64,000 bases of DNA from Anaerocolumna xylanovorans DSM 12503 (GCF_900143645.1 NZ_FRFD01000012.1:136992-200991); one strand, 5' to 3'; shown: positions 24,646 to 34,392, numbered from the stretch's first letter. A program made the numbers and translations. Notes: generated by a model not told the origin, from the sequence alone.

Positions 24646-26628
24646 TTAGCAGATTTCCGCTCCGGGTGTCATATCCTTTTCCGGTACCATGAGTGCAAGG
24701 CCGCCATTCTCATCCTCTGCACATAATAACATTCCTTCTGATAGAATTCCGGCAAGTTTCGCGGGCTTTAGATTAACTAATACCATGACCTTCTTTCCTA
24801 CCATCTGCTCCGGTGTGTAATATGCCTTAATACCGGATACAATCTGCTTTACCTGGCTTCCGATCTTTACCTGGGAGCAAAGGAGCTTCTTGGACTTTGG
24901 AACTTCCTCACAGGCGATAATCTCACCGACCTGAAACTGCATTTTAGCAAAATCCTCATAGGTAATTTCTTCTTTGGCAGGAAGGTCAATCACTGTTTCC
25001 TGTCCTTTATCATCTGCCTGCTCTCCGCCATCTTCCTCTTTCACTTCGGCGGCTTTCTGCGCTTCCACTTTCTCAAGGACTTCTTTGATGTCAAGTCTTG
25101 CAAATAAGATCTCCGGTGTCTTTGTAACCTGATTTCCGTCAGGATACAAACCGAACTCCTTAAGATTATCTATATTTCTTAAGCCTGCATTTAACTGGCT
25201 AAGAATCTTATCGGCGGTTTCAGGCATAAAAGCTTTTAACAGGCTGGCACCGATTGTAATACTTTCTACCAGGTTATAAAGGACGGTCTCAAGCCTTTCC
25301 TTCTTATCCTCTTCCTTTGCCAGGGCCCAGGGCATTGTCTCATCAATGTATTTATTGCATCTCTTAAACAGGGTAAAGATTTCCGTAAGAGCATCTGCCA
25401 CTCTTAACTGCTCCATCTTTGCCACTACCTTATCACCGGTCCTAACAGCCAGTTCCTTTAATTCCTCGTCTACCGGCTCTTTAACACCTGCATTTCGAAC
25501 GGTACCGTCAAAATATTTATTGGACATGGAAATCGTTCTGTTTACCAGATTTCCAAGGGTGTTGGCAAGATCAGAATTCATTCTCTCAACCATTAGTTCC
25601 CATGTTATTACTCCGTCATTGTCAAAGGGCATCTCATGAAGTACAAAGTATCTGACTGCATCCACGCCAAAATAGGACACCAACTCATCCGCATAAAGCA
25701 CATTTCCCTTGGACTTACTCATCTTGCCCTCTCCCTGCAATAACCAGGGATGACCAAATACCTGCTTCGGAAGCGGCACATCAAGTGCCATTAGCATAAT
25801 GGGCCAGTAAATGGTATGGAATCTTAAGATATCCTTTCCAATCAGGTGAAGGTCTGCCGGCCAGTACTTTTTATACAGCTCGCCATGATTGCCGTCGGCA
25901 TCAAAGCCCAAACCGGTAATATAGTTGCTTAATGCATCCAGCCATACATAAACCACGTGGCTTTTATCAAAGCTTACGGGTATTCCCCATTTAAAGGAAG
26001 TTCTGGATACGCAAAGATCCTGGAGTCCGGGCAGAAGGAAATTATTCATCATCTCGTTCTTTCTGCTCTCCGGCTGGATAAATTCAGGATGCGTCTTAAT
26101 ATGATCAATAAGCCTGTCGGTATAATTGCTTAACTTTAAGAAGTAAGCCTCCTCCTTAGCAGGCTGTACCTCTGCTCCGCAGTCGGGACATTTGCCGTCT
26201 ACCACCTGGGACGGGGTAAAGAAAGATTCGCAGGGAGTACAATAAAGTCCCTCATAATATCCCTTATAGATATCTCCCTTCTCATAAAGCTTCTGAAAGA
26301 TTTTCTGAACCTGTTCCTCATGGTAAGTATCTGTCGTACGGATAAATTTATCATAGGAGGTATTCATCAGGTCCCATATATCTTTAATCTGTCCGGCAAC
26401 TCCGTCTACAAATTCTTTCGGGGTAATCCCTGCAGCCTCTGCCTTATTCTCAATCTTCTGTCCATGTTCATCGGTTCCTGTCTGAAAAAACACGTCAAAT
26501 CCCTGCTGCCTTTTAAATCTTGCAATACTGTCTGCCAGTACAATCTCATAGGTATTGCCGATATGAGGCTTCCCTGAGGTATAAGCAATGGCAGTTGTGA
26601 TATAATAAGGTTTTTTACAATTACACAT
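24646..26628 (-). CDS. metG: Methionyl-tRNA synthetase
   Basis: A 660-residue class I synthetase that charges tRNA-Met. Seen: KPYYITTAIAYTSGKPHIGN at the N-terminus with the HIGH-type motif HIGN, the zinc knuckle YCTPCESFF...CPDCG, the KMSKS loop GEGKMSKSKGN, and an anticodon-binding helical domain. From about residue 555 comes a C-terminal EMAPII-like tRNA-binding domain (FAKMQFQVGEIIACEEV), preceded by an acidic linker. The start at 26628 follows GGGAGG by eight bases. A T-box leader with a Met specifier lies immediately upstream, so expression responds to uncharged tRNA-Met. Confidence 0.97.
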   Translation of the reverse strand: MCNCKKPYYITTAIAYTSGKPHIGNTYEIVLADSIARFKRQQGFDVFFQTGTDEHGQKIENKAEAAGITPKEFVDGVAGQIKDIWDLMNTSYDKFIRTTDTYHEEQVQKIFQKLYEKGDIYKGYYEGLYCTPCESFFTPSQVVDGKCPDCGAEVQPAKEEAYFLKLSNYTDRLIDHIKTHPEFIQPESRKNEMMNNFLLPGLQDLCVSRTSFKWGIPVSFDKSHVVYVWLDALSNYITGLGFDADGNHGELYKKYWPADLHLIGKDILRFHTIYWPIMLMALDVPLPKQVFGHPWLLQGEGKMSKSKGNVLYADELVSYFGVDAVRYFVLHEMPFDNDGVITWELMVERMNSDLANTLGNLVNRTISMSNKYFDGTVRNAGVKEPVDEELKELAVRTGDKVVAKMEQLRVADALTEIFTLFKRCNKYIDETMPWALAKEEDKKERLETVLYNLVESITIGASLLKAFMPETADKILSQLNAGLRNIDNLKEFGLYPDGNQVTKTPEILFARLDIKEVLEKVEAQKAAEVKEEDGGEQADDKGQETVIDLPAKEEITYEDFAKMQFQVGEIIACEEVPKSKKLLCSQVKIGSQVKQIVSGIKAYYTPEQMVGKKVMVLVNLKPAKLAGILSEGMLLCAEDENGGLALMVPEKDMTPGAEIC

Positions 26629-26665
26629 AAATAATGCCTCCCGTTACAATTAGAATTTCCTATCA

Positions 26666-26950
26666 TATAAAAAAAGCCCCCGTCTTATTTAAAGACGAGA
26701 ACATATTCCCGCGGTACCACTTTAATTCAGCCCTGATAGGGCCCTCTTTCCTGCTGATCCAACTTGCCCTTTCAGACCGTCTATATTGGACTTATTACAG
26801 GTTATCATGATAACGGGTGTTCCCGTCGCAGCCTAAAGGTCTCCCATTCGGTGCGAAGCTCCAAGACCATCTTCGATAATTTTCCGTGACCCTCTTTCAG
26901 CAATAAAAGGGCTCTCTGTCCACGTAAAAATAAATCTACTCTTCTTTTCA
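26666..26950 (-). promoter_or_regulatory. T-box riboswitch leader of metG (Met specifier)
   Basis: Minus strand order: AGAGAG near the 5' end, then a long stem I region holding GAATGGGAGACC with ATG as probable specifier codon. Then comes the T-box core AAAGTGGTACCGCGG, and finally a terminator (CTCGTCTT...AAGACGGGGGC followed by seven T). The T-box sequence can pair with the tRNA acceptor end through its GGTACC region. This is the standard transcription-attenuation layout; exact ends are approximate. Confidence 0.93.
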
Positions 26951-27085
26951 CAGCCTTTGATTATTATATATAGTATTGTCAACTTTAATCGACATCATAC
27001 ATCAATTGAATTTTAGCATAACACCCGGCTCAATTTTTGTCAACTCTGATTTTCCAGTGCCTTGCAGAAAATCCATAAGGATTTC

Positions 27086-27145
27086 ACAAAAAAACTGCTG
27101 CAAAATTCTAAGCACAGCTTCAATAATTAAGAATTTTGCAACAGT
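27086..27145 (-). terminator. Terminator after the secreted repeat protein
   Basis: Minus strand: ACTGTTGCAAAATTCT pairs with AGAATTTTGCAGCAGT with one mismatch, followed by seven T. Confidence 0.9.
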
Positions 27146-27160
27146 CATATTTATCTTATA

Positions 27161-28012
27161 CTACCTTGTAATTTTCTTTTTCTGTGAAAGGACTACCGCA
27201 CCGCCAAGCAATACAGCAACTCCGACGATACCTGCTATTGGTAAGATATTATTGGCTTTCTTTGCTGCCGGAGCCTTATCCACTGCACTGACAGCCTTAA
27301 CACTATCTTCCTGCGCTATTTCCTTCCCGTCATTTACTGCTGTGTCGGTCATTACATCATCTGTTGCAAGACCGGTAGTTGCCATTAATTCAGGTTCTTT
27401 ACCCTCAACGACTTTTACTTTATCTTCCCCTGTTAAATCATAAATGAACTTAGCATTGTCTTCATTATACGGACGAATACCAACTTCAATATAACCGTCA
27501 AGGGGAGTCGTATACATAATAGAGATACCCTTGGCTTCCAACTTAGATGCCTTATCCTCAAACAGTGCTTTATTTACTTCATCCTGTCTGGTTACAAGGT
27601 CATTATCAATCATTTCGGAAGATACTGCTGTGTCCGGAGCTACCGCCTCATTGGTTTTATATAATACCGCTTCCTCTCCTTTCACAACCTTAACTTTGTC
27701 CTTACCAAATATATCATACAAATAATTTGCATTATCATCACTGAATGGAGTAATACCAATTTCAACATAATTATCAGCCTGGCTGGTTTGGGTTACGGTA
27801 AAGCCCTTCTTTTCAATCTCATTAAAATGATCAGCAAACACATACTGGTCAATTTCACTTTGCAATTTTAATAAATCACTTTCTGCCCCTGTATCCTGTG
27901 TGGTTACTTCTGCCGATTTACTATCAATTGTATCTGCAAATGCCACTCCGGTGTAAAAGGTGGATACACATAAACCTAACATAATCGCTTTCAGAAACTT
28001 TGTTTTTATCAT
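27161..28012 (-). CDS. Secreted two-repeat protein with C-terminal membrane anchor
   Basis: A 283-residue exported protein. Residues 1-26 are a signal peptide (KTKFLKAIMLGLCVSTF, cut after AFA). Two homologous repeats of about 70 residues follow: the first contains DNYVEIGITPFSDDNANYLYD and the second DGYIEVGIRPYNEDNAKFIYD, each ending with KVKVVxGxE. The C-terminus has NNILPIAG, a hydrophobic helix and KKKITR. This looks like a membrane anchor or a variant sorting signal, as the LPxTG Thr is missing. I chose the ATG at 28012 behind GAGG; the extension to 28099 would hide the signal peptide. The function is unknown; the repeats may be adhesive or ligand binding. Confidence 0.75.
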   Translation of the reverse strand: MIKTKFLKAIMLGLCVSTFYTGVAFADTIDSKSAEVTTQDTGAESDLLKLQSEIDQYVFADHFNEIEKKGFTVTQTSQADNYVEIGITPFSDDNANYLYDIFGKDKVKVVKGEEAVLYKTNEAVAPDTAVSSEMIDNDLVTRQDEVNKALFEDKASKLEAKGISIMYTTPLDGYIEVGIRPYNEDNAKFIYDLTGEDKVKVVEGKEPELMATTGLATDDVMTDTAVNDGKEIAQEDSVKAVSAVDKAPAAKKANNILPIAGIVGVAVLLGGAVVLSQKKKITR

Positions 28013-28249
28013 AAATAATACCTCGTTTTTCTCAGTGCAAGTTTTATAGTAACTTCTATCCGGATATGTTTTTAACTTTGTTTTATCTGGTAATCTCATT
28101 TGTACCGAAAAAATTATTTAAGTATCTCCTTTCTTTAGCCTTTACACTGATTAGACGAGAGTATTTATTTAGAGGTTCCATATTATTGTTAATGTAATAA
28201 ATTCCATATTGTTTTCTTCTGATTTGTGGGTCAGCCGGCTGATACAGTT

Positions 28250-28286
28250 GGAAAGAGCCTTTGGTGTTCTGAAAAAAGAAAGGCTT
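28250..28286 (-). terminator. Possible terminator after the GntR gene
   Basis: Minus strand: AAGCCTTT and AAAGGCTC form a short stem followed by TTTCC. It is weak but placed shortly after the stop at 28297. Confidence 0.4.
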
Positions 28287-28296
28287 TAAGTCATAG

Positions 28297-29016
28297 TTAA
28301 AGATTAACAGAATACCTGTATTTATCCCCGGGATAATAGCAAACGGAATATTCAACCTCATTATCATGCTGGTCATATGATATTCTTGTCCTTTTAAAGG
28401 CCGGGAATCCCAAAGCAACCTCCAGATATTTTGCAACTGAGCCTTCTGCCAGTGTTGCTTCCAGTTGATCTCCCGCCCTTGCAATATTTATATTGTATTT
28501 ATCACTTAGAAATTTATACAAAGAATCACTGTATAAGCCTGCATCTAATGGCAGGTTCGGTATTTTAAGATAAGTTATGGAGTATACCAGCGGCCGGTTA
28601 TTGACGCATCTGACACGGGTCAGCTCATATACCGTGGAACTGACTTTTACATTGAGGCTGCCGGCTACCTTTTCACTGGCGGCAACCACTTTAATCTCAC
28701 AACAGCTTGTCTGCATAGTAATTCCATGAAGCTGCATTTCCTCCGAAAAGCTGATAACCCGCTTGAGATTTTCCTCGATCTTTCCATAGGTGACAACCGT
28801 TCCTATCCCTCTCATGCGTTCCACATATCCTTTGTTTACCAGCTCTCCGATTGCAAGCCGGACTGTCATCCTGCTCACACCAAATTGCTCCTGAAATTGC
28901 TTTTCACTCGGGATAATCTGTCCCGGTGCATAATCTCCCTTTTCGATTGCCTCGGCAATCTGTTTAGACATTTGCAGATATAAAGCTACTGCGGCTTTAC
29001 CCCTATCCAGTGTCAT
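28297..29016 (-). CDS. GntR-family regulator (HutC/UTRA type)
   Basis: A 239-residue repressor-type protein. Residues about 8-75 form the GntR winged HTH (LYLQMSKQIAEAIEKGDYAPG, IPSEKQFQEQFGVSRMTVR, ERMRGIGTVV). Residues 90-235 are a UTRA effector domain (SFSEEMQLHGI, RPLVYSITYLKIPNLPLD, FKRTRISYDQHDNEVEYS). I chose the ATG at 29016, which has GGAGG seven bases upstream; the frame extends to 29112 and would overlap the upstream gene. It lies 67 bases after the GH38-like gene in the same orientation. The 16-base palindrome before that gene is a probable operator, so the operon is likely autoregulated by a sugar effector. Confidence 0.9.
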   Translation of the reverse strand: MTLDRGKAAVALYLQMSKQIAEAIEKGDYAPGQIIPSEKQFQEQFGVSRMTVRLAIGELVNKGYVERMRGIGTVVTYGKIEENLKRVISFSEEMQLHGITMQTSCCEIKVVAASEKVAGSLNVKVSSTVYELTRVRCVNNRPLVYSITYLKIPNLPLDAGLYSDSLYKFLSDKYNINIARAGDQLEATLAEGSVAKYLEVALGFPAFKRTRISYDQHDNEVEYSVCYYPGDKYRYSVNL

Positions 29017-29083
29017 TGCTTTTCCCTCCATATCTTCCATTGGTCCGTAAACTCTGCCAATCCCATCATAACCATCGATTTCC

Positions 29084-31534
29084 TTAAATATAAAATCCCA
29101 GAATACCTTCATTGACTGCCTTACAGTATTCCATGGCCTGCCTGGGTGACTCCTGCTTACCTGTGATTACCGTATAGGTAAATTCATAGAACCCGCCAAG
29201 ATCCGCCTTAAAATTCGTCTCCCAAAAGTTATTCATAATCCAGGAGTAGGGAGTGGACCTATTAAGTTCCGTGTTTTTTCCATCACACAAGCGAATCGGA
29301 GCTGCTTCCCTTTTTCCGAAAGAAATCAGGGGTGCATCCTTTGTGCTTATAATAACATCCGTATCCCTTCCTGTCCGCACAAGGCCATTCTGAATCAGGT
29401 AAAAGTTTTGGCAGGTACCAGGGAGCTGGTCGATACCGGGACGCAGGATACAGCCAGTCTTATCTACATAGGTTTCTGCACTTTGGTCAGTGATAAAGGG
29501 CAGGGCCACATACAGGTTTTCCGGATCCCAAACACTGTCCTTGTGCAGGCAGACTCTGGCTTCCAACATGGGAAACCCTTTATAGATTTTTAAAAGTACG
29601 CTGTAATACCTGATGCCGGGAAGCTCATAGGAAAGTCTTGCTGTAACAAATACCTCCCCGCTCTCTATAATCACAATATCAGTAAGCTTTGCAACGCTTC
29701 TTTGAGTAGCGATACTGCAGCGGTTCCTTCCCATCTGCCTTCTTACCTCGCAGGGATTGTTATCCTTAATGGGAGTAAGTTCATAAATACCGGAAAAGGC
29801 GCCTTCTGCCAGTGTATTATCTGTGATGAATTGACCGGTCTCCTTATTGAGAATAGAGGCAATACCCTTCTCTTTTGAAAACTCTACCTTAAAGTAATCT
29901 GTCTCAATCAAAAATGGAGTCTCTAAATATTCCTTTCCGGTTTCAAGGTCCCCGATTCCTTCTGATCCGATATGGGCATGGTTTTTGATGGTACCCGTAT
30001 TTTCAAAGTTCTGCTTTAATTTGATTATCTTCTCTTCTTTTGGAGCTAAATCCACCATGACCTCCACCTCATAGGCTCTGGCTGTTCTATGCCCCTGGCA
30101 TATCAGTTTTTCTCCTGTCTTTTCATCATAAGCTTCCGGTACAGCCCTGGTATTTAAGGTATTGCCCTCAAGGTATTCCCAATACTCAATATAGAGCTTT
30201 ACAGTTCCCCGGTACCGGAAAGGGTGGGGATTTATTGCCTTATACCTCTGCTGCTTGTCAGCATCGATGGAGACCTCGCCTAATCCGGAAAGGATTAAGT
30301 CAAGATTTCTTGAAACATCGGTATTAGCATTGATGGCATAGGCATCCTTTTTCTTTTCCAGGCAGGCAACCAGCGAATCCCAGGGCTCTGAAACAGAAGA
30401 AGAATAGCCCCAGGTATGCTCTGCATAAAGCATGATATTTTCAGCTGCATTTTCCAGAAGTTTTGCATCCCCCAGCTTATTTTCCGGATCGAGCTTTTTA
30501 CACAGGTCATATTTTCTCTGGGCTTCCCTGCATATTTTTACAGTGTTGGCAGTAGAGCCGACCCCGTCTGCCCACCAGTCCGTGAAATCCCCCTCATAGG
30601 CAGGAATTATTTCTTTGCTGCTTCTGACTTTCTCAAAGAATTCATCCAGCGTAACCATTTTAATCGTAATCTTACCTTCAAACAGTTTATTAAGGTCATT
30701 CACTCTCTTTGCCACATAGGCATTAGGCGGGGCATTATCCGTGATTGCCCCGGAAACCATCAGCGGGAAGAAATCATAAGCGTAGCCCTCCTGTTCCAGG
30801 TTGGCACTATATCTTAAAATTCTTGTCTGGGCTATCGCAAGCTCTTTTTCTTCTGTCTCCTCTTCCCTTAAGGTATGAATTCCCCCTGCCAGTTCTTCCC
30901 GGATATCGTCAAACAGCATGTAAGAGGAACCTCCATGAGGGCATAAGAACATCTCATTTCCCATATGGTAGTGCTCGCCTCCCCAGACCAGAATCTTGTT
31001 CTTCTTCGGTCCCTGCCAATAAAAGGGCTGCTGCTTCCGGTACAGAGGGAACATACCATGATGGGGATGAAGCGCACACAAAAGGTTTTCCACTCCACAT
31101 TCACTAAGAATATCGGGATATCCCCATGCATAGCCGTTAATATCGGCAGACATTCCGCTCTTAACCGGTACCCCGATGCGTTCTCCATAACTCTTTGCTT
31201 TTCCTGTTCTTGAAAACAAAACCTCTCTGTCAACTAACTCTGTCATATTCAGATAATTTCCGGAAAGTCCAATCTCACCGGTCTTAACATAATATTCAAA
31301 TTTCTTTGTCTGCTCTTTCGTTGCATTGGCATAGAAATTCTCTATCTGCCACTGATTCTCGCACTGCCATTTGAAGCCTTCACAGCCAGGCAGTTTACCG
31401 GAATGAAGGTCATCCAGAATTTTTATGACCTGCAGAATAAAGTCTCTGTGATAGTTCATCAGCTTTTCCTGCCGTTCGGTGTACCCGATATCCGTATGGG
31501 AATGGTGGATTAAATATATTGTCCAATTTTTCAT
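29084..31534 (-). CDS. GH38-like glycoside hydrolase (alpha-mannosidase family)
   Basis: An 816-residue protein. Near the N-terminus YLIHHSHTDIGYTERQ carries the metal-binding His/Asp of GH38, and SADINGYAWGYPDIL contains the likely catalytic Asp. A central three-helix bundle part has AEHTWGYSSSVSEPWDSL. The C-terminal half is beta-rich (YRGTVKLYIEYWEYL, FKVEFSKEKGIASILNKETGQ). Family members cleave alpha-mannosides with a zinc-bound retaining mechanism, but distant members may have other specificities. No signal peptide is seen, so it acts in the cytoplasm on imported oligosaccharides. It is the first gene of the operon with the GntR regulator. Confidence 0.85.
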   Translation of the reverse strand: MKNWTIYLIHHSHTDIGYTERQEKLMNYHRDFILQVIKILDDLHSGKLPGCEGFKWQCENQWQIENFYANATKEQTKKFEYYVKTGEIGLSGNYLNMTELVDREVLFSRTGKAKSYGERIGVPVKSGMSADINGYAWGYPDILSECGVENLLCALHPHHGMFPLYRKQQPFYWQGPKKNKILVWGGEHYHMGNEMFLCPHGGSSYMLFDDIREELAGGIHTLREEETEEKELAIAQTRILRYSANLEQEGYAYDFFPLMVSGAITDNAPPNAYVAKRVNDLNKLFEGKITIKMVTLDEFFEKVRSSKEIIPAYEGDFTDWWADGVGSTANTVKICREAQRKYDLCKKLDPENKLGDAKLLENAAENIMLYAEHTWGYSSSVSEPWDSLVACLEKKKDAYAINANTDVSRNLDLILSGLGEVSIDADKQQRYKAINPHPFRYRGTVKLYIEYWEYLEGNTLNTRAVPEAYDEKTGEKLICQGHRTARAYEVEVMVDLAPKEEKIIKLKQNFENTGTIKNHAHIGSEGIGDLETGKEYLETPFLIETDYFKVEFSKEKGIASILNKETGQFITDNTLAEGAFSGIYELTPIKDNNPCEVRRQMGRNRCSIATQRSVAKLTDIVIIESGEVFVTARLSYELPGIRYYSVLLKIYKGFPMLEARVCLHKDSVWDPENLYVALPFITDQSAETYVDKTGCILRPGIDQLPGTCQNFYLIQNGLVRTGRDTDVIISTKDAPLISFGKREAAPIRLCDGKNTELNRSTPYSWIMNNFWETNFKADLGGFYEFTYTVITGKQESPRQAMEYCKAVNEGILGFYI

Positions 31535-31575
31535 AGTTACTATTCCTTTCTATTTCTGCTTCTTTTAACTCATTC

Positions 31576-31599
31576 ATTATATTGTTATAACGTTATAAC
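31576..31599 (-). promoter_or_regulatory. Promoter -10 box and GntR-type operator of the glycosidase operon
   Basis: GTTATAACGTTATAAC (31584-31599) is a perfect 16-base palindrome made of two identical GTTATAAC half sites. It lies directly upstream of a minus-strand -10 box TATAAT (31576-31581), occupying the promoter spacer, a classical repressor position. Confidence 0.7.
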
Positions 31600-31729
31600 C
31601 TTTGTTTTTACATCGTAACACCCGTCAGCCTCTCTGTCAACAAGATTTATACCCTTTTATTTCATGAATGGTTTTCATTTTATTATCATAAGTTATACTA
31701 AAAGAGGCATTAAAATGTGCCCTTTATGC

Positions 31730-31781
31730 TTGACAAACTGTTAGAAAACCTATATGTTTCATATAGGTATCGCTAACGGTT
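31730..31781 (+). promoter_or_regulatory. Promoter with a composite palindrome before the DUF885 gene
   Basis: -35 TTGACA (31730-31735) is followed by TATATG or TATGTT at 15-17 bases. Nested inverted repeats overlap it: CCTATATG-ttt-CATATAGG (31749-31767) inside AACTGTTAG/CTAACGGTT (31736-31744 and 31773-31781). It could be an operator or a leader hairpin. Confidence 0.5.
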
Positions 31782-31810
31782 CCTATTTGCTCAAAGGAAG
31801 GTATGAATTT

Positions 31811-33562
31811 ATGAAAAAATGCAGAAAACTATTTTTGGTTTTCTTTTCCCTGCTTCTGATTATATTGTCGGCAGCAGGCTGCGAGAAGAAAGTAAATACG
31901 GAATCTACGCAGAAGGATTTTGACAGCTTTACCAACGAGGTCTTTAAAAATGAGGTGACCCGGGACACTCTGACTCTTAACTTTTCTCTGGCTAATCCCA
32001 GGAATTACGGTATTACAAATCCCCCTGTTACCTTCGGACATTATTCCTTAGGCGAAATGAAAAAATCCCTCCTGGCAACAGAAAATTATCTTGCTGCCTT
32101 AAAGGATTTTTCTTACAGCGGCTTAAGTGACAACCAAAAGCTGACTTATGACATATTAAAAAACACTTGGAACCTTGAGCTAAAAAGCGGTAATTTCCCT
32201 TTGTACAGTGAAGTTCTGGGGCCCACCACCGGTCTTCAGGCACAACTTCCCGTGCTGCTTGCGGAGTACAATTTTTATACCAAGGAAGATATTGATACCT
32301 ACGTGAAGCTTCTTCCTAACACTTACGATTATTTCAAAGAAATCTGTGAATATGAAAAACAAAAGTCCAAAGCAGGACTTTTTATGAATGATACCGTTGT
32401 GGACAGTATTTTAGCCCAATGCGAATCCTTTATATCCGATAAAGATAACAATTATCTCATCGAAGTATTTAACGACAGGGTATCTTCCTATAAGGGGCTT
32501 TCAAAAAAGGAAATCAAGGCTTATAAAAAGGCCAACAAAGATGCTGTTTTAAATAGTGTGATACCTGCCTACCAGCTCTTGATCGATACCCTAAAAAGTC
32601 TTAAGGGAACAGGAACAAATGACGGCGGGCTTGCAGGCTTCCCTAAGGGTAAGGAATACTACAGCTATCTCTTAGCCTCCAATACCGGCACCAGCCGCTC
32701 CCCGGAAGAGCTTATTACTATGCTTAATGACTCCATAAGCAATAATCTGAAGGCCTTAAATGCACTGGTAACAAAGGATTCCAATATCTATCAGGAAGCT
32801 GCAAATGTTTCCTATCCCCTCTCTAAACCAAAGGAAATCCTGGAGTATTTAAGAGGTGCCATAAAGGAAGATTTTCCTCCCTGCCCAAACGTGGATTTTA
32901 CTGTAAAGTATGTACATAAATCCCTTCAGGATTATTTAAGTCCTGCCATGTATTTAGTACCTGCTATAGATAACTTTAAAAATAATGTTATCTATATTAA
33001 TCAAAATTCTGACTATGACAAACAGCCGATATTTAATACCCTGGCCCATGAAGGTTATCCGGGCCACCTCTACCAGTCGGTATACTTTCGGAGTACGAAT
33101 CCGGCACCCATAAGAAACCTTTTAAACTTTAGCGGTTATGCCGAAGGCTGGGCTACTTATGTGGAATTCTACTCCTACCATATGGCTGGTTTTTCGGAAG
33201 CAGAAGCCTCCTTTCTTGATCACAGCATGGCAGCCAATATGGCTCTGTACTGCCGTCTGGATCTGGGCATCAACTATGAAGGCTGGACTTTAGCACAGAC
33301 TGCTTCCTATCTGAAACAGTTTGGTATCACAGATAAATCTACAGCCAGGGTCTTATTCTCAACCATGGTGGAAGAACCGGCTCTTTATCCGGAGTACGGC
33401 ATCGGCTATCTGGAATTTACGAATTTACGGAACAAGGCCGAAAAGTATTTGGGATATGACTTTAACCTGAAAAATTTCCACAAATTCTTACTGGACACCG
33501 GCCCTGCTCCCTTTGAGATTATCGAAGGTCATATGAAGAGCTGGCTAAAGACGCAGAAATAA
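31811..33562 (+). CDS. DUF885-family lipoprotein (putative metallopeptidase)
   Basis: A 583-residue exported lipoprotein. The signal peptide is KKCRKLFLVFFSLLLIIL, with lipobox LSAAGC. The mature part is helical and includes the DUF885 metal motif LAHEGYPGHLYQ (His-Glu...His), followed by GYAEGWATYVEFY with the further Glu ligand; this resembles a gluzincin peptidase. The start at 31811 follows AAAGGAAGG; the frame opens at 31754 without a ribosome site. It probably degrades peptides outside the membrane. Its stop is two bases from the end of the convergent permease gene, so no terminator separates them. Confidence 0.88.
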   Translation: MKKCRKLFLVFFSLLLIILSAAGCEKKVNTESTQKDFDSFTNEVFKNEVTRDTLTLNFSLANPRNYGITNPPVTFGHYSLGEMKKSLLATENYLAALKDFSYSGLSDNQKLTYDILKNTWNLELKSGNFPLYSEVLGPTTGLQAQLPVLLAEYNFYTKEDIDTYVKLLPNTYDYFKEICEYEKQKSKAGLFMNDTVVDSILAQCESFISDKDNNYLIEVFNDRVSSYKGLSKKEIKAYKKANKDAVLNSVIPAYQLLIDTLKSLKGTGTNDGGLAGFPKGKEYYSYLLASNTGTSRSPEELITMLNDSISNNLKALNALVTKDSNIYQEAANVSYPLSKPKEILEYLRGAIKEDFPPCPNVDFTVKYVHKSLQDYLSPAMYLVPAIDNFKNNVIYINQNSDYDKQPIFNTLAHEGYPGHLYQSVYFRSTNPAPIRNLLNFSGYAEGWATYVEFYSYHMAGFSEAEASFLDHSMAANMALYCRLDLGINYEGWTLAQTASYLKQFGITDKSTARVLFSTMVEEPALYPEYGIGYLEFTNLRNKAEKYLGYDFNLKNFHKFLLDTGPAPFEIIEGHMKSWLKTQK

Positions 33563-33564
33563 CC

Positions 33565-34341
33565 TTACGACCCTGTTGATTTATAGTGTCTTATGCCAAA
33601 CTTCCATAGATGGAAGCAGGGAATCAGAAATAAACAGGCAATAAGCGGAAGGACCAAATAAAAGCTCTTATCACTCTTTCCCAGTATATATAACAGCGGA
33701 TAGTACTGTATTAATGCATAGGGTACCAAAAAAGTGCAAAATAGCAGTACCTTATTCCCATAAATACTAATAGGATACTTGCCGAATTCTCTGGCCCCGT
33801 CTGTAAGCACATTCATAAATTCCAGCCCTTCCAGGGTAAAAAAGCAAAGGGCTGCATAGATTAAAAACAAACCAAAAAATACTGCCGTACCTCCAAGTAT
33901 CATAAAGATAACTGCAAGTATCCTGGGCACATTCCAGGATACTTGTGATTTTGCTATGCCATACACAAACATAAAAATGGCCTGTACCATACGCCCCAGC
34001 CTGGTAAGCTCTATCCTTGTACCCAGAACCTGCAGTATTACATTCCTGGGCCTTACCATAATCCTGTCAAAACTGCCATTTGAAAGAAGAGAGGCAAATC
34101 CGTCAAATCCCCTGGCAAAGCATTCTGCCAGTGAAAACTGCATCAGTACAATGGAAAAGCATAATAAAATCTCGCTGAATCGAAAACCCTTTATCTCGTG
34201 AAACCTTTGAAACATAAAAAGAATTCCTAAGAATCCGTTAAAGGATACCAGAAACTGTCCTATGGTGGTCAGGATAAAGGAGGTTTTATATTCCATGGCA
34301 CTTTTTAACTGTATGGTAAAGTACTTTAAATACAATCTCAT
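33565..34341 (-). CDS. ABC-2 type permease subunit
   Basis: A 258-residue membrane protein with six predicted transmembrane segments. It contains the segment GSFDRIMVRPRN followed by LGTRIEL, typical of the ABC-2 family PF06182-like permeases (ABC2_membrane_6). These work in pairs with an ABC ATPase to export an unknown compound. The start follows AAAGGAG. It is the last gene of a three-gene operon (ATPase, permease 1, permease 2) and lies 51 bases downstream of its sister permease. Confidence 0.87.
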   Translation of the reverse strand: MRLYLKYFTIQLKSAMEYKTSFILTTIGQFLVSFNGFLGILFMFQRFHEIKGFRFSEILLCFSIVLMQFSLAECFARGFDGFASLLSNGSFDRIMVRPRNVILQVLGTRIELTRLGRMVQAIFMFVYGIAKSQVSWNVPRILAVIFMILGGTAVFFGLFLIYAALCFFTLEGLEFMNVLTDGAREFGKYPISIYGNKVLLFCTFLVPYALIQYYPLLYILGKSDKSFYLVLPLIACLFLIPCFHLWKFGIRHYKSTGS

Positions 34342-34392
34342 AGGCGCTCCTTTCTTAAAAACACATTGTTTCCATCTGCCTCATAATTACAC

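Noticed and set aside
28083..28484. 133-codon minus-strand ORF after the GntR gene
   Set aside because: Half overlaps GntR in another frame, there is no ribosome site at its start, and a hairpin interrupts it.
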